Part shown: positions 35,830 through 45,376 of the stretch, in pieces
Position numbering within the stretch: the first letter of the stretch is position 1
Layout: every line of letters begins with the position of its first letter
Assembly (NCBI GenBank): GCA_016867395.1
Contig: VGJS01000006.1
Span: 51,825 to 115,824 of the forward strand
Direction of reading: 5' to 3'
Length of the DNA: 64,000 nucleotides
From: Candidatus Handelsmanbacteria bacterium
Lineage (GTDB): Bacteria > Latescibacterota > UBA2968 > UBA8231
The notes under the pieces: model-generated
The model's database searches: none
What the model saw: the letters and a program-made list of their open reading frames with translations, nothing else
What the model was told of the DNA's origin: nothing
Translations under genes and position numbers: made by a program

Positions 35830-38800
35830 TTGGAATTTCTCAGAAAACATCTTTGGGCCGCCGTGGCGTTGACCTGGGGCTTGCTTTTTGCCGGGCTCCT
35901 GGCCTACGAGATCCAGACCTCGCGGCTACAGTCCATGGTCCTCTCCCGGATGACTGCGAAGCTGAGTTTCTGGATGGAGCCTGGTCCCAGCGAGGCCATC
36001 CGCTTCCCGCTGCCGGGCCCCTACGACCAGCGCCTGGGCTATTCTCGCCTGCCCGACTTCATCGACCGGCTGACCACTACCAACAAGGATTACTCGATCC
36101 GCGCCCAGGCGCGCAACTCCCCAGAGCTGCTCAAGCTGGGGGAGCGGGGCCTGTTCCCGATCTACCGGGAAAAAACCAAAACCGGGCTGCGCATCCTCGA
36201 CCGGGACAACCAGCTCTTCTTCTCGGCGACCTTTCCCGAACGGGTGTACGGGCGCTTCGAGGATATTCCGCCGGTGGTGGTCAAAACCCTGCTCTTCATC
36301 GAGAACCGCGAGGCCCTCGACCCCCGCTACCCGTACCGCAACCCAGCGGTGGAATGGGACCGGCTGGCCAACGCGGTGATGCAGATGGCTATCCGGAGCG
36401 TAAGCCGCAGCCACAAGGCTCCCGGCGGCAGCACCCTGGCCACCCAGATCGAGAAGTTCCGCCACTCGCCGGGGGGACTGACTGCCTCGGTGCGAGAAAA
36501 GTTCAACCAGATGGCCTCGGCCTCCATGCGGGCGTACCTGGATGGTCCCAAGACCACGGAGGCGCGCTACCGCATCGCCCTCGACTACATCAACTCCATT
36601 CCGCTGGCCGCGGCCCCTGGCTACGGAGAGGTGACTGGTCTGGGCGACGGGCTGTGGGTGTGGTACGGGGCCGACTTCAATCAGGCCAACAAGCTGCTGG
36701 GCCAGCACCAGCCCAATGTCCGGGACCCCAACCTGGGGGCCTGGGCCCTGGCCTTTAAGCAGGTGCTGGGGCTCTTTTTGTCGCAGCGGCGGCCCTCTTT
36801 TTACCTGATCGAGGACCGCGGCGCCCTCGATGAGTTGGTGCGCAGTTATCTGCCCCTGCTGGTGCAGGCCGGCATCCTCACCACGGCTGAGCGCGAGGCC
36901 GTGGCCCAGGCCCGCCTGGAGCTGCGCCGGGGCAGTCCGCCCCAGCCGGAGGTGCCCTTTGTCGAGCGCAAGGCCGCCAGCGCCATCCGCAGCCGCCTAG
37001 CCGCCAGCCTCGACATCCCCCAGCTCTACGAACTCGACCGCCTCGACCTAACCGTGTCCAGTACCCTGGACCGCCGCACCCAGGATGAGGTGACCCGGCT
37101 GCTGACCCGGCTGCGCGACCCTGGCTATGCCGAGCAGGCGGGGCTGCGCGGCTTCCGGCTGCTCGAAAAGGGCGATCCCGACAAGGTAATCTACAGCTTC
37201 ACCTTCTTCGAGCGGGGCAACCGCGTGAATCTGATGAGGGTGCAAGCCGACAACTTCAACCAGCCGCTCAACATCAACGAAGGGGTCAAGCTGGAACTGG
37301 GCTCCACGGCCAAGTTGCGCACCCTGATCACCTATCTCGAAGTCATCGCCGAGTTGCACGACCGCTACGCCGGCCAGCCCCCCGCCAAACTGCGCCAGGT
37401 GGAGATCCCGCCCAGCGACCAGTTGAGCCGCTGGGCCCTCAATTACCTGGCTTTCAGCGGCGATACCTCGCTGCCGGCCATGCTGGAGGCGGCCATGGAC
37501 CGCTCCTATCCGGCCAGCCCGACCGAGCAGTTCTTCACCGGCGGCGGGCTGCACACCTTTGCCAACTTCGACCCGGAGAAGGACGACAGCGGGGTCTTTT
37601 CGGTGCGGGTGGGGCTGTACCGCTCCATCAATCTCGTTTTCATTCGGCTGATGCGCAGCATCGTGCGCTACTACATGTTCCAGGGCGGGGGCAGTCCGGA
37701 CATCTTTGAAGACCCAGAGGACCCGGCGCGGAAGGTCTATCTGGAGAAATTCGCCGACCGCGAGGGCAAGGAGTTTCTCAACCGCTTCTACAAGAAGTAC
37801 CAAGAGAAGGAGAAGAGGAAGGACCAGATGACCGCCGAGCCGCTGGAGCGTCTGCTCAAGGACATCCACCCCACGCCGGCGCGGCTGGCGGTGATTTTCC
37901 GCACTGTCGCCCCGGACGCCAGCCTCGACGAGTTCTCGGCTTTCCTGCGTGCCAAGTTGTCCAACTCGGTGCTCTCGAACGCCACCCTCGCCGAACTGTA
38001 CCGGAACTACGCCATCGACGCCTTCTCCCTGGCCGACCGCGGGTACATCGCCAGAGTACACCCGCTGGAGCTATGGCTGGTGGCGTACCTGCAGCAGCAC
38101 CCCCAGGCCAAGCGCAGCGAGCTGATCGAAGCCTCGGCTGCCGAGCGCCAGGAGGTGTACACCTGGCTCTTTAAGACCCACCAGAAGGACGGCCAGGACA
38201 ACCGCATCCGCACCTTGCTGGAGGTGGAGGCCTTCGAGCAGATCCACCGCTCCTGGAAACGGCTGGGGTATCCCTTCGAGTCCCTGGTGCCCTCATACGC
38301 CACCTCTATCGGCAGTTCGGGGGACCGGCCGGCTGCCCTGGCCGAGCTGATGGGCATCCTGATCAACGACGGGGTGCGCTATCCTTCGGTGCGGGCCCAG
38401 GAATTGCACTTCGCCCAGGACACCCCCTTCGAGACCATCCTGCAGTCCGAGCGGGAGGGCGGCGAGCAGGTGCTGCGGCCCGAGATCGCCCAGGTGGTCC
38501 GCCAAGCCCTCTTCGGGGTGGTGGAGCAGGGCACGGCCCGGCGGGTCCACGGGGCCTTTGCCTTTGCCGACAGCACCGTGCTGCAGGTGGGTGGCAAGAC
38601 CGGCACCGGCGACAACCGCCACGAGATCTACGGGGCTGGCGGCAAGCTGATCGACACGCAGATCACCAGCCGTACCGCCACCTATGTCTTCCTCATCGGC
38701 GACCGCTTCTTCGGCACCCTCACCGCCTACGTAGCCGGCAAGGACGCGGCCGGGTACAAGTTCACCAGCTCCCTGCCGGTGCAGGTGCTCAAGGTGCTGG

Positions 38801-38919
38801 CCCCCAAACTCATGCCCCTGATCAAGCGGGCCTACGAGGAGAACCCCCTGCAGGCCAACGCCAGACCCGCCGTCTCCCCCTCCCCGCCGGCCGCCGATCC
38901 CGAAGCCCTGGCCCAGTAG
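35830..38919 (+). CDS. Class A penicillin-binding protein (GT51 transglycosylase plus transpeptidase-like domain)
   Basis: A 1029-residue bitopic protein with one N-terminal membrane helix (LWAAVALTWGLLFAGLLAYE). The GT51 domain has catalytic Glu158 in LLFIENREALD and PGGSTLATQIEKFRHSP. The transpeptidase-like part has GSTAK (Ser492 to Lys495) in the SxxK position and a late KTGTG (Lys923 to Gly927). It is longer than typical PBP1 because of a charged helical insert around FLNRFYKKYQEKEKRKDQMT. The start is a TTG at 35830. It lies 40 bases after the two YkuD-type genes, so all three probably act together on the cell wall. Confidence 0.88.
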   Translation: MEFLRKHLWAAVALTWGLLFAGLLAYEIQTSRLQSMVLSRMTAKLSFWMEPGPSEAIRFPLPGPYDQRLGYSRLPDFIDRLTTTNKDYSIRAQARNSPELLKLGERGLFPIYREKTKTGLRILDRDNQLFFSATFPERVYGRFEDIPPVVVKTLLFIENREALDPRYPYRNPAVEWDRLANAVMQMAIRSVSRSHKAPGGSTLATQIEKFRHSPGGLTASVREKFNQMASASMRAYLDGPKTTEARYRIALDYINSIPLAAAPGYGEVTGLGDGLWVWYGADFNQANKLLGQHQPNVRDPNLGAWALAFKQVLGLFLSQRRPSFYLIEDRGALDELVRSYLPLLVQAGILTTAEREAVAQARLELRRGSPPQPEVPFVERKAASAIRSRLAASLDIPQLYELDRLDLTVSSTLDRRTQDEVTRLLTRLRDPGYAEQAGLRGFRLLEKGDPDKVIYSFTFFERGNRVNLMRVQADNFNQPLNINEGVKLELGSTAKLRTLITYLEVIAELHDRYAGQPPAKLRQVEIPPSDQLSRWALNYLAFSGDTSLPAMLEAAMDRSYPASPTEQFFTGGGLHTFANFDPEKDDSGVFSVRVGLYRSINLVFIRLMRSIVRYYMFQGGGSPDIFEDPEDPARKVYLEKFADREGKEFLNRFYKKYQEKEKRKDQMTAEPLERLLKDIHPTPARLAVIFRTVAPDASLDEFSAFLRAKLSNSVLSNATLAELYRNYAIDAFSLADRGYIARVHPLELWLVAYLQQHPQAKRSELIEASAAERQEVYTWLFKTHQKDGQDNRIRTLLEVEAFEQIHRSWKRLGYPFESLVPSYATSIGSSGDRPAALAELMGILINDGVRYPSVRAQELHFAQDTPFETILQSEREGGEQVLRPEIAQVVRQALFGVVEQGTARRVHGAFAFADSTVLQVGGKTGTGDNRHEIYGAGGKLIDTQITSRTATYVFLIGDRFFGTLTAYVAGKDAAGYKFTSSLPVQVLKVLAPKLMPLIKRAYEENPLQANARPAVSPSPPAADPEALAQ

Positions 38920-38944
38920 CGACCCCTGCGCCACAGGCGCAAAG

Positions 38945-38990
38945 AGGCCCTGACTGCCGGCGTTTTCCCGCCGGCGGCCAGGGCCTTGTC
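38945..38990. terminator. Hairpin between convergent PBP and citrate synthase genes
   Basis: AGGCCCTG pairs with CAGGGCCT, and inside it GCCGGCG pairs with CGCCGGC around a short T-rich loop. It lies between two converging genes and may end transcription from both sides. No long T run follows on either strand, so efficiency is uncertain. Confidence 0.5.
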
Positions 38991-39001
38991 CTCGTCGGGG
39001 C

Positions 39002-40288
39002 TCAGCGTTTGTCGATGGGGATATAGGAGCCCGTGGTCGGCCCCACGTAGACCTGCCGAGGCCGGTGCAGCCGGGGGCTAGTCCCCTTGCGCGCCTCGTA
39101 CCACTGGGCGATCCAGCCGGGCATGCGTCCGATGGCGAACATCACCGTGAACATCGAGTGCGGGATGCCGATGGCCCGCAGGATGATGCCGCTGTAGAAA
39201 TCAACGTTGGGGTAGAGCTTGCGCTCGACGAAGTAGCTGTCCTGCAGCGCGACGGCCTCCAATTCTTCGGCCAGTTCCAGCAGGGGGTCCTTGCGGCGCA
39301 GCTTGGCCAGCACTGCCTCGCAGGCTTCCCTGAGGATCCGCGAGCGGGGATCGAAGTTCTTGTAGACCCGGTGGCCAAAGCCCATCAGGCGGATGCCGTT
39401 TTTCTTGTCCTTGACCTGCTGCACAAAATCCTTGACCGCGGTCCTTGATTTGCGGATCTCCTCCAGCATTTCCACTACGGCCACGTTGGCCCCGCCGTGC
39501 AAGGGGCCCCACAGGGCGCAGACGCCGGCGGCTACCGAGGCGAAGAGATTGGCCCCGCTGCTGCCCACCATACGCACCGTGGAGGTGCTGCAGTTCTGCT
39601 CGTGGTCGGCGTGCAGCAACAACAACAGGTCCAGGGCCCGCACTTGTTCGGGGTCAGGCTCGTATTCCTTGTACGGCTGGCTGAACATCATGTGCAGGAA
39701 ATTGGCGGTGTACTTCTTGTCCGGGTGCGGGTGGATGGTGGGGTAGCCCTGGTCGTGGCGGTAGGAGTAGGCGGCGATGGTGCGCACCTTGGCCATCAGA
39801 CGGGCGGCGGCCTCCTGGAACGACTCCTCGTCGTCGATCTTCAGGAATTCGGGGTTGAAACAGCTGAGGGCGTTGAGCACCGCTGAGAGCACGGCCATGG
39901 GCGGCGAGTTGGACGGGAAGAGGTCGAAGTGGTGGCGGATGGCCTCGTGCAGGGCCTGGTGCTTGGTCAGCAACTCGCTGAAGTCGTTGAGTTGCTTTTG
40001 GGAGGGCAATTCGCCCCAGATGAGCAGATAGGCGGCTTCGATAAAATTGCTGTGCTCGGCCATTTGCTCGATGGGGATGCCCCGGTAGCGGAGGATACCC
40101 TGCTCCCCGTCGATGAAGGTGATGGCGCTCTGGCAGGCGCCGGTGTTGCCGTACCCGTCGTCGAGGGTGATGTATCCGGTCTGGGTGCGCAGGTCACTGA
40201 TGTCGAGGGCGTGCTCGTTCTCGGTGCCGACCACGACGGGCAGGTCAATCGCCATATCGTTCAGTTGCAGGCGGGCAGTTTGGGGCAT
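39002..40288 (-). CDS. gltA: Citrate synthase
   Basis: This 428-residue type II-like citrate synthase condenses acetyl-CoA and oxaloacetate. Active-site regions are LLHADHEQNCSTSTVRMVG, GPLHGGANVAVVEMLEEI and GFGHRVYKNFDPRSRILREA, with His, His and Arg residues in place. The start is decided by AGGAGGAACGCAG just before the ATG at 40288 (MPQTARLQLNDMAIDLPVVV); a later ATG at 40255 lacks any ribosome site. The chosen start makes the gene overlap the 3' end of the upstream oxidoreductase by 28 bases. It is intact and, with acnA 6.5 kb away, supports an active TCA cycle. Confidence 0.95.
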   Translation of the reverse strand: MPQTARLQLNDMAIDLPVVVGTENEHALDISDLRTQTGYITLDDGYGNTGACQSAITFIDGEQGILRYRGIPIEQMAEHSNFIEAAYLLIWGELPSQKQLNDFSELLTKHQALHEAIRHHFDLFPSNSPPMAVLSAVLNALSCFNPEFLKIDDEESFQEAAARLMAKVRTIAAYSYRHDQGYPTIHPHPDKKYTANFLHMMFSQPYKEYEPDPEQVRALDLLLLLHADHEQNCSTSTVRMVGSSGANLFASVAAGVCALWGPLHGGANVAVVEMLEEIRKSRTAVKDFVQQVKDKKNGIRLMGFGHRVYKNFDPRSRILREACEAVLAKLRRKDPLLELAEELEAVALQDSYFVERKLYPNVDFYSGIILRAIGIPHSMFTVMFAIGRMPGWIAQWYEARKGTSPRLHRPRQVYVGPTTGSYIPIDKR

Positions 40289-41445
40289 CTGCGTTCCTCC
40301 TCCTGTTTGATCCAGGTCATGTCCTCGCCGCGCACCAGGAAGGAGCGCTCGTCCCAGCGGCCGGGCCGCTCCACCGGCCACTGGCCCGATTCCACCGCCA
40401 CGTCGAGGGGGTTGGCCCGGGTCTGCAGGGGCAACTTCAGCCGCTCGCGCATACGCGCCGACTCGTACACCCCCATCATGATCTCCAGGGCGGCCTTGCC
40501 GTGTTTGGCCTCGCCGCGGTAGTCCTCGATCTTGCCCTCGATCCACTCGCAGAGCGCGTAGGCCTGGCGCACGAAGGCGTCGCCGTACCCGGCGCGGGTT
40601 TTTTCGGTGGGCTCGAAGACCTGCCAGCCGGCCTTATTGCTGGTCATGTACTTGAGGCTGTTGTCGTTGATCTCCATCACACCTTCGGTGCCGTAGATGG
40701 AGCAGTTGATGCCGCCCCAGGTGCCCAGCTCGTTCTCGATCACCCCTTCGACCCCGTTGGGATAGCCGATGATGCCCGAGCAACGGTCCTCGACCCGGTG
40801 GCCGAAGATGTAGTGGTCGGTCTTGCGCTCGACGGAGCCCATCACCCACTCGGCCTGGGGATCGCCCTGCACGTAGCGCTGGAAATCGATGCAGTGGGTG
40901 CCCCAGTTGAGCATGCCCTGCAGCACGGTGGACCACAGGCGGCGGGGCTGGCCGATGGTCCCGGCAGCCAAGAGGCGCCGGGCCTCTTCCCAGGCCGAGT
41001 AGAAGCGGCGCTGGTGGCCAATGGCCAGTTTTACATTGTTGCGCTGGGCGGCGATGATCATCTGCTCGGCCTCGCCCAGGGAAGCGGCCATGGGCTTTTC
41101 GCAGAGCAGGGCCAGGGGCTTGCGGGCACAGGCGGCGATAGCCATCTCGGCGTGCTGCGGGTCCCAGGAACAGACGCTGACGATGTCGAGGTCTTCCTTG
41201 TCGAGCATCTCGCGGTAGTCCAGATAGCGCTTGGCCGCCGGCACGCCGAAGTCCTCGCCGTAGCTGCGCAGGGACTCTGGGTGGATGTCGCCCAGAGCGA
41301 CGATCTGGGTGTGCTCGCACTCGCTCCAGCCCCGGCCGTGTTCGCGGGCGATGCGGCCGCTGGCGATGACACCGACGCGGTACTTAGCTTTGCGGTCGGG
41401 GCGGGTCTTGGCGGCGGCCTTGCCGGGGCGAGATTTCTGGGGCAC
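40261..41445 (-). CDS. Gfo/Idh/MocA family oxidoreductase, upstream of citrate synthase
   Basis: The 394-residue protein has a basic N-terminal tail (PQKSRPGKAAAKTRPDRKAK) and then the Rossmann start YRVGVIASGRIAREHGRGW. The catalytic EKP motif is in LLCEKPMAASLGEAEQMI. The sequence tracks the broken gene at 14908 along its whole length, including TRANPLDVAVESGQWPVE against TRINPLQLMVEQGELPVE. The GTG at 41445 is chosen for AAGGAG six bases upstream. It overlaps citrate synthase by 28 bases and probably shares its transcript, an unusual pairing. The substrate is unknown. Confidence 0.88.
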   Translation of the reverse strand: MPQKSRPGKAAAKTRPDRKAKYRVGVIASGRIAREHGRGWSECEHTQIVALGDIHPESLRSYGEDFGVPAAKRYLDYREMLDKEDLDIVSVCSWDPQHAEMAIAACARKPLALLCEKPMAASLGEAEQMIIAAQRNNVKLAIGHQRRFYSAWEEARRLLAAGTIGQPRRLWSTVLQGMLNWGTHCIDFQRYVQGDPQAEWVMGSVERKTDHYIFGHRVEDRCSGIIGYPNGVEGVIENELGTWGGINCSIYGTEGVMEINDNSLKYMTSNKAGWQVFEPTEKTRAGYGDAFVRQAYALCEWIEGKIEDYRGEAKHGKAALEIMMGVYESARMRERLKLPLQTRANPLDVAVESGQWPVERPGRWDERSFLVRGEDMTWIKQEEERRCPKLPACN

Positions 41446-41497
41446 CGCGTGCTCCTTCGCAGGCAGGGGAGGGGGATTTTTCGGGCGATGAATCAAG

Positions 41498-41526
41498 ATA
41501 GTAGAGGGAAAGAGAGCCCCTGTCAA
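41498..41526 (-). promoter_or_regulatory. Promoter of the oxidoreductase-citrate synthase operon
   Basis: Minus-strand TTGACA (41521-41526) and TACTAT (41498-41503) are exactly 17 bases apart. The predicted start near 41491 gives a leader of about 45 bases before the GTG at 41445. This is the best housekeeping-type promoter in the window. Confidence 0.6.
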
Positions 41527-41584
41527 TGCCAGCCGCCGCCACGGGCAAGCGCTACGGACGGCCCTGATTGCCTAATATGTCGCC

Positions 41585-42902
41585 ATGCCATCCAGACCTG
41601 AAAAAACGGCCTGGGCGTTGGTGGGGGCTCGCCTTGCGCCTGCTTGCCGGCGGCGCGTACCGCCGTGGGGCCACAGCCTGGTCCGGGAAATGTACGAGGG
41701 CAGCCTGCCCCTGGCGGCGCCCAACGAGGTGTTCAAGCTGCAGGCCCAGCACCCCCTTTCCTACTACCTACCCAAGGCCGACCGGGCGGTGTGGGGCCTG
41801 CTATGCCTGTACCTGGCCGGCTGGGCCTGGCCGCTGTGGGGGAAATGCTGCGGGCCTGGGCTTCCTGATGCAGATCCCCTCTTCCAATTGCTGCCCCGCT
41901 GGTTCTGGTCCCTGGAACTGACCCCGCTGCCGCTTGCTGCCTGGCTGGTAATGGCGGTGCTGAGCCAGCCGGCCCGCACAGGGCGCAATCTGCGGCTGCT
42001 AATACTGGGAGGGGGCCTCCTGCAGCAGGGGCTGGCCTGGATGGAGGGCCGCGGCCTTATTGGCCTGAGCGACCGGCTTGGGGGCGCGGGCGGGCATGGG
42101 CGCCTGGTGCAGGCGGCGGTGAGCCAGCTTTGCGCCTGGCTGGACCCAGCCGCCCCGGACCCGGCCCGGCGCCTGGCGCGCCTGGCCGCCTAAGTGTTCC
42201 CGCTCCTGTCGTACCTGGTGGTCATCCCCCTGTGCTACCCGTGCCGGCTCTACCTGGATGAGCAGGCGGCCTGGATGCCGGCGCTGCTGTACGTCGTGGT
42301 GCCCAACACCGCGCTGATCACCCTGCACCTGGGCCAGTACCTCTTCCCGCTGGTGGCCTGGACCTGCGCGGCACGCTACGCCCGGGCGCGGGTGTGCTGT
42401 TCTATCTGGGACATTTCCTCTCATTTGGGCTGGTGGCCCTGTGCGGAGTGCTGGCGGCGCTGCATCTCTAGGTGGCGCGCCAGAGCGGTCGGCGCCGGTG
42501 GGAGGTGGCCGCCTGGGCCGCTGCTAGTTGTCTGGGGCTACCGCGGGTATTTTGGGTCGCCTTCGGCTACGACCTGATATCGCGCTACGGGGGCGCCGTG
42601 GCGGCGCACCAGCACTTCAAGGTGGGGCATCGGCCAGATCCTCTACTGCGCCCTGCTCAACCTGGCGGAGTACGCGGTGTGGAGCGGGCCGCCTCTGGCC
42701 CTGCTCTGCGGGGCGCAACTGAGGGCGGTGTGGTCGCGGTGCCGGGGGGGGCACTTGGGGCGAGGAGGAGGAATGGGCCCTGGCCCTGGTGTTGACCCTG
42801 GCCGGGCTGGCGGCGCGTGACCGGCAACGGGCGATGCGGCTGGTGGTTCTCCTGCAACTTTTGACCGCCGCGGTGCTCAAGGGCTGCCAGGACTTCTTCT
42901 GA
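41585..42902 (+). pseudogene. Multi-spanning membrane protein (glycosyltransferase-like), broken
   Basis: Hydrophobic segments follow one another in shifting frames: NEVFKLQAQHPLSYYLPKAD, VFPLLSYLVVIPLCYPCRLY, LDEQAAWMPALLYVVVPNTA, LITLHLGQYLFPLVAW, VLFYLGHFLSFGLVALCGVL, YCALLNLAEYAVWSGPPLAL and ALALVLTLAGLAARDRQRAM. The pattern resembles GT39-like or GT-C integral membrane transferases. Lesions are a TAA at 42191, a TAG at 42469 and frameshifts near 42390, 42625 and 42750. The last piece ends with a TGA at 42900-42902. No precise family can be assigned. Confidence 0.7.
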
Positions 42903-42989
42903 GGGGGCGCAAAAAGGTGTTGGGCCCGCAGGCTTTGTCTATATCCCTCCAGAGAGAATGCTTCGCGCCGCCCCTGGAAGAGCCTTTGC

Positions 42990-43865
42990 ATGGCCGCCCC
43001 CTGCGCCCCGGACCTCCGTGCCCAGCACTTGGCCATCCGGCTCTCGCTGGGGGTGCTGATGTTCCTGGGCAAGACCTTCGCCTACTAACTCACCGGCTCG
43101 GCAGCCGTCTTCTCGGAGGCGGCCGAATCGGTGGTCCGTGTTGCGGCTGTGGCCTTCGCTGCCTTCAGTCTGCGGTTCAGCCTCAAGCCCGCCGGCTTCG
43201 AGGGGGCGATGATCGCCATTGACGCGGTGTTCATCATCGTCTCGGCGGTGGGCAAATGGATGGCGGGGCTGCATCTGGAAAGGCTGGGGGAGGGCACGCT
43301 GATCGTCAGCGGAGCGGGCCTGATCAACGGCGGAATGGGCTGGTACCTGGTCCGGTTGGGCAAGCGGCAGGGCTCGCTGATCCTGGAGGCCAACGGCCGG
43401 CACGTGCTCACCGACTTCTACACCAGCGCTGGGGTGATCGCCGGGCTCTACCTGACCTTGGGGACCGGCTAGTTGCCCTTTGACCCCATCCTCGCCATCT
43501 TGTTGGCCCTCAACATCCTCTGGTCGGGCGCCAGGCTCATGCGCCGGGCCTTCGCCGGGCTGATGGACGAGCGGGATGCGGAGTTAGACGAACGGGTGTG
43601 CGGGGTGCTGGCCCGGACCGTGCCCGGAGGGGGATCGAGTACCGCGGGTTGCGCCATCGCCAGATGGGCGGCACCGTCTTCATCGACGTGTAACTGCTCT
43701 TCGGCGAGGACGTGCCGCTGCAGCTGGCCCACACCCAGGCCACCTGAATCAAGGTGCAACTGGCCGCCGCGCTGAGGCCCCGCCAGGCGGTGGTGACCAC
43801 CCACCTCGAATGCGCCCAGGGGCACGGCGACCACCACCCGCCCCTGGTGGGGGGGCGGTCGCGAG
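42990..43865 (+). pseudogene. Cation diffusion facilitator (CDF) transporter with four stops, a frameshift and a deletion
   Basis: The CDF order is clear: LAIRLSLGVLMFLGKTFAY, LTGSAAVFSEAAESVVRVAA, SLILEANGRHVLTDFYTSAG, DPILAILLALNILWSGARLM, then the C-terminal IEYRGLRHRQMGGTVFIDV. In-frame stops are TAA 43086, TAG 43470, TAA 43691 and TGA 43745; a frameshift lies near 43625. The stretch that should read KPA...HPYGHGK...E is shortened to SLKPAGFEGAMI, removing part of the metal site. It is dead at several levels. It is preceded by the broken membrane protein and faces the intact O-antigen ligase gene. Confidence 0.88.
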
Positions 43866-43909
43866 TAAGCGATGGGCATTTCGGAGGAGGAGCGGCAGGG
43901 CTGAGCGCC

Positions 43910-45346
43910 TCAGGACCGGCGCCGGCCCGCCAGGGCGACCAGGCCGAAGAAGATCCCGAAGATCAGGGTGAAGCGGCCATTGACCAGGGCCCCGTCGCTC
44001 AGGCCCATCACCCCCATCCCCACCAGGGTGGCGATCATCCCCCCCATGAAGGCGCGCCCGGCCTGGTCAGCGCTGTGGGCAAAGGCCTGCCGGGCCAGGC
44101 TCCAGACCCGCCAGGCCATCCAGCCGAAGGCCGCCAGCCCCAAGAGCCCCATCTTGAACAGTAGCGATAGGTAGAGGCTGTCGAGGGACCAGGTGGTCCA
44201 GGTCTCGAAGCGGCCCAGCTCCGGGTTGAAGTTCAGGTGGGTGAGGGTGGCGCCCTGGCCGTTGCCCGCCACCGGGTGCCGGGCGATCTTCTGCACCGCC
44301 GCGGCGTAGCCGAAGAAGCGGCTGGCCAAGTTGACGCTGTCCTCGTACTCGACGAAGGTGCGCGAACGGGCCAAGGCGTGGGCGCCGATGGCTGCCCCGG
44401 TCAAGCGCTGAAAGAAGAAGGCGGTGGCCACCAGCAGGGTGACGATGCCGAAGATGGACAGCACGGTGCGGCCCAGCCGGCGGCGGTCAGGGTGCTGGCT
44501 GAGGTGGTGCAGACACATCGAGGCGATCAGGCCCAGGGCAAAGGCCACCCACATCCCCCGGCGCATGGTCAGCACCAGGGCCAGGCCGGTGGGCAGCAGG
44601 TAGAGAAAGAGCAGCCAGCGCGGGTACGAGCCGCAGTTGTAGAGCAGGCAGTTGACGGCGAAGAGCAGGGCGATGGGCAGGATGAGCCCGTGCAGACCGG
44701 CCACCCTGGTAAAGTCGGTGCCGGTGGCGCGGTCGATGGCCCCGGCGAATTCTACGATGTACTCGGCGCTGACTACCAGGCCGGCCAGCAGAAGCACCGG
44801 CAGGAAGCGCCGCACCAGATCGCTCTCCTCGAAGAACTGGGTGACCAGAAAGAAGACGGCGTAGTAAAGGGGATAGCGCACGTCGCGCAGGATCTGCGAG
44901 TGCGAATTGTCCAGCAGGGCCCCGACCAAGGCCGAGAAGACGGTCACCCCCAGGAAGGCCAGCACCGGCAGGTCGGCGGGGCTGAGGCGCAGGGACAGGC
45001 CGCGGCGGTAGAACAGGTCGATGAGGGCGAAGACCAGCACCCCGAGGAACAGCCCTTCCTGGGGATAGAGGCCGCCGGGCAGTTGCAGGGACAGCAGCAC
45101 CTCGGCGGGCACTACGATGTTGAAGAAGAAGAGGAGGAGGAGGGCCCGCGGCACCGAGAAGAGGGCCAGGCCCAGGCCCAGGAGGGCGGCGCTGAGGGCC
45201 CAGGCCCACTCGCCCAGCCACAGGGCCGGCAGCGCCACCAACCCCACCTGGGCCAGGCAGGCCAGCGCGAGGAGCCGGCGGTTATCCGGGCGCAGCCAGC
45301 CCCCGGCGGCGGTCAGGCTAGTCACCGGGTCGCGTATGCTGGACAA
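43910..45346 (-). CDS. O-antigen ligase/polymerase family membrane protein
   Basis: This 478-residue inner-membrane protein has about eleven hydrophobic segments and a large periplasmic loop carrying the Wzy_C-like region (SRTFVEYEDSVNLASRFFGY, GNGQGATLTHLNFNPELGRF). WaaL-type ligases join O-antigen to lipid A-core; Wzy polymerises it. The start is a TTG at 45346. It diverges from the C25 peptidase gene with only 30 bases between the two starts, so promoters must overlap. Frame intact. Confidence 0.8.
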   Translation of the reverse strand: MSSIRDPVTSLTAAGGWLRPDNRRLLALACLAQVGLVALPALWLGEWAWALSAALLGLGLALFSVPRALLLLFFFNIVVPAEVLLSLQLPGGLYPQEGLFLGVLVFALIDLFYRRGLSLRLSPADLPVLAFLGVTVFSALVGALLDNSHSQILRDVRYPLYYAVFFLVTQFFEESDLVRRFLPVLLLAGLVVSAEYIVEFAGAIDRATGTDFTRVAGLHGLILPIALLFAVNCLLYNCGSYPRWLLFLYLLPTGLALVLTMRRGMWVAFALGLIASMCLHHLSQHPDRRRLGRTVLSIFGIVTLLVATAFFFQRLTGAAIGAHALARSRTFVEYEDSVNLASRFFGYAAAVQKIARHPVAGNGQGATLTHLNFNPELGRFETWTTWSLDSLYLSLLFKMGLLGLAAFGWMAWRVWSLARQAFAHSADQAGRAFMGGMIATLVGMGVMGLSDGALVNGRFTLIFGIFFGLVALAGRRRS

Positions 45347-45376
45347 GGGCAGGGGCTGTATGTATTCTCATTTTGT

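Noticed and set aside
44237..45376. Open frame upstream of and continuous with the C25 peptidase
   Set aside because: It is antisense to the intact O-antigen ligase gene and is Gln/Gly-rich without domains. The signal peptide at 45377 marks the true start.
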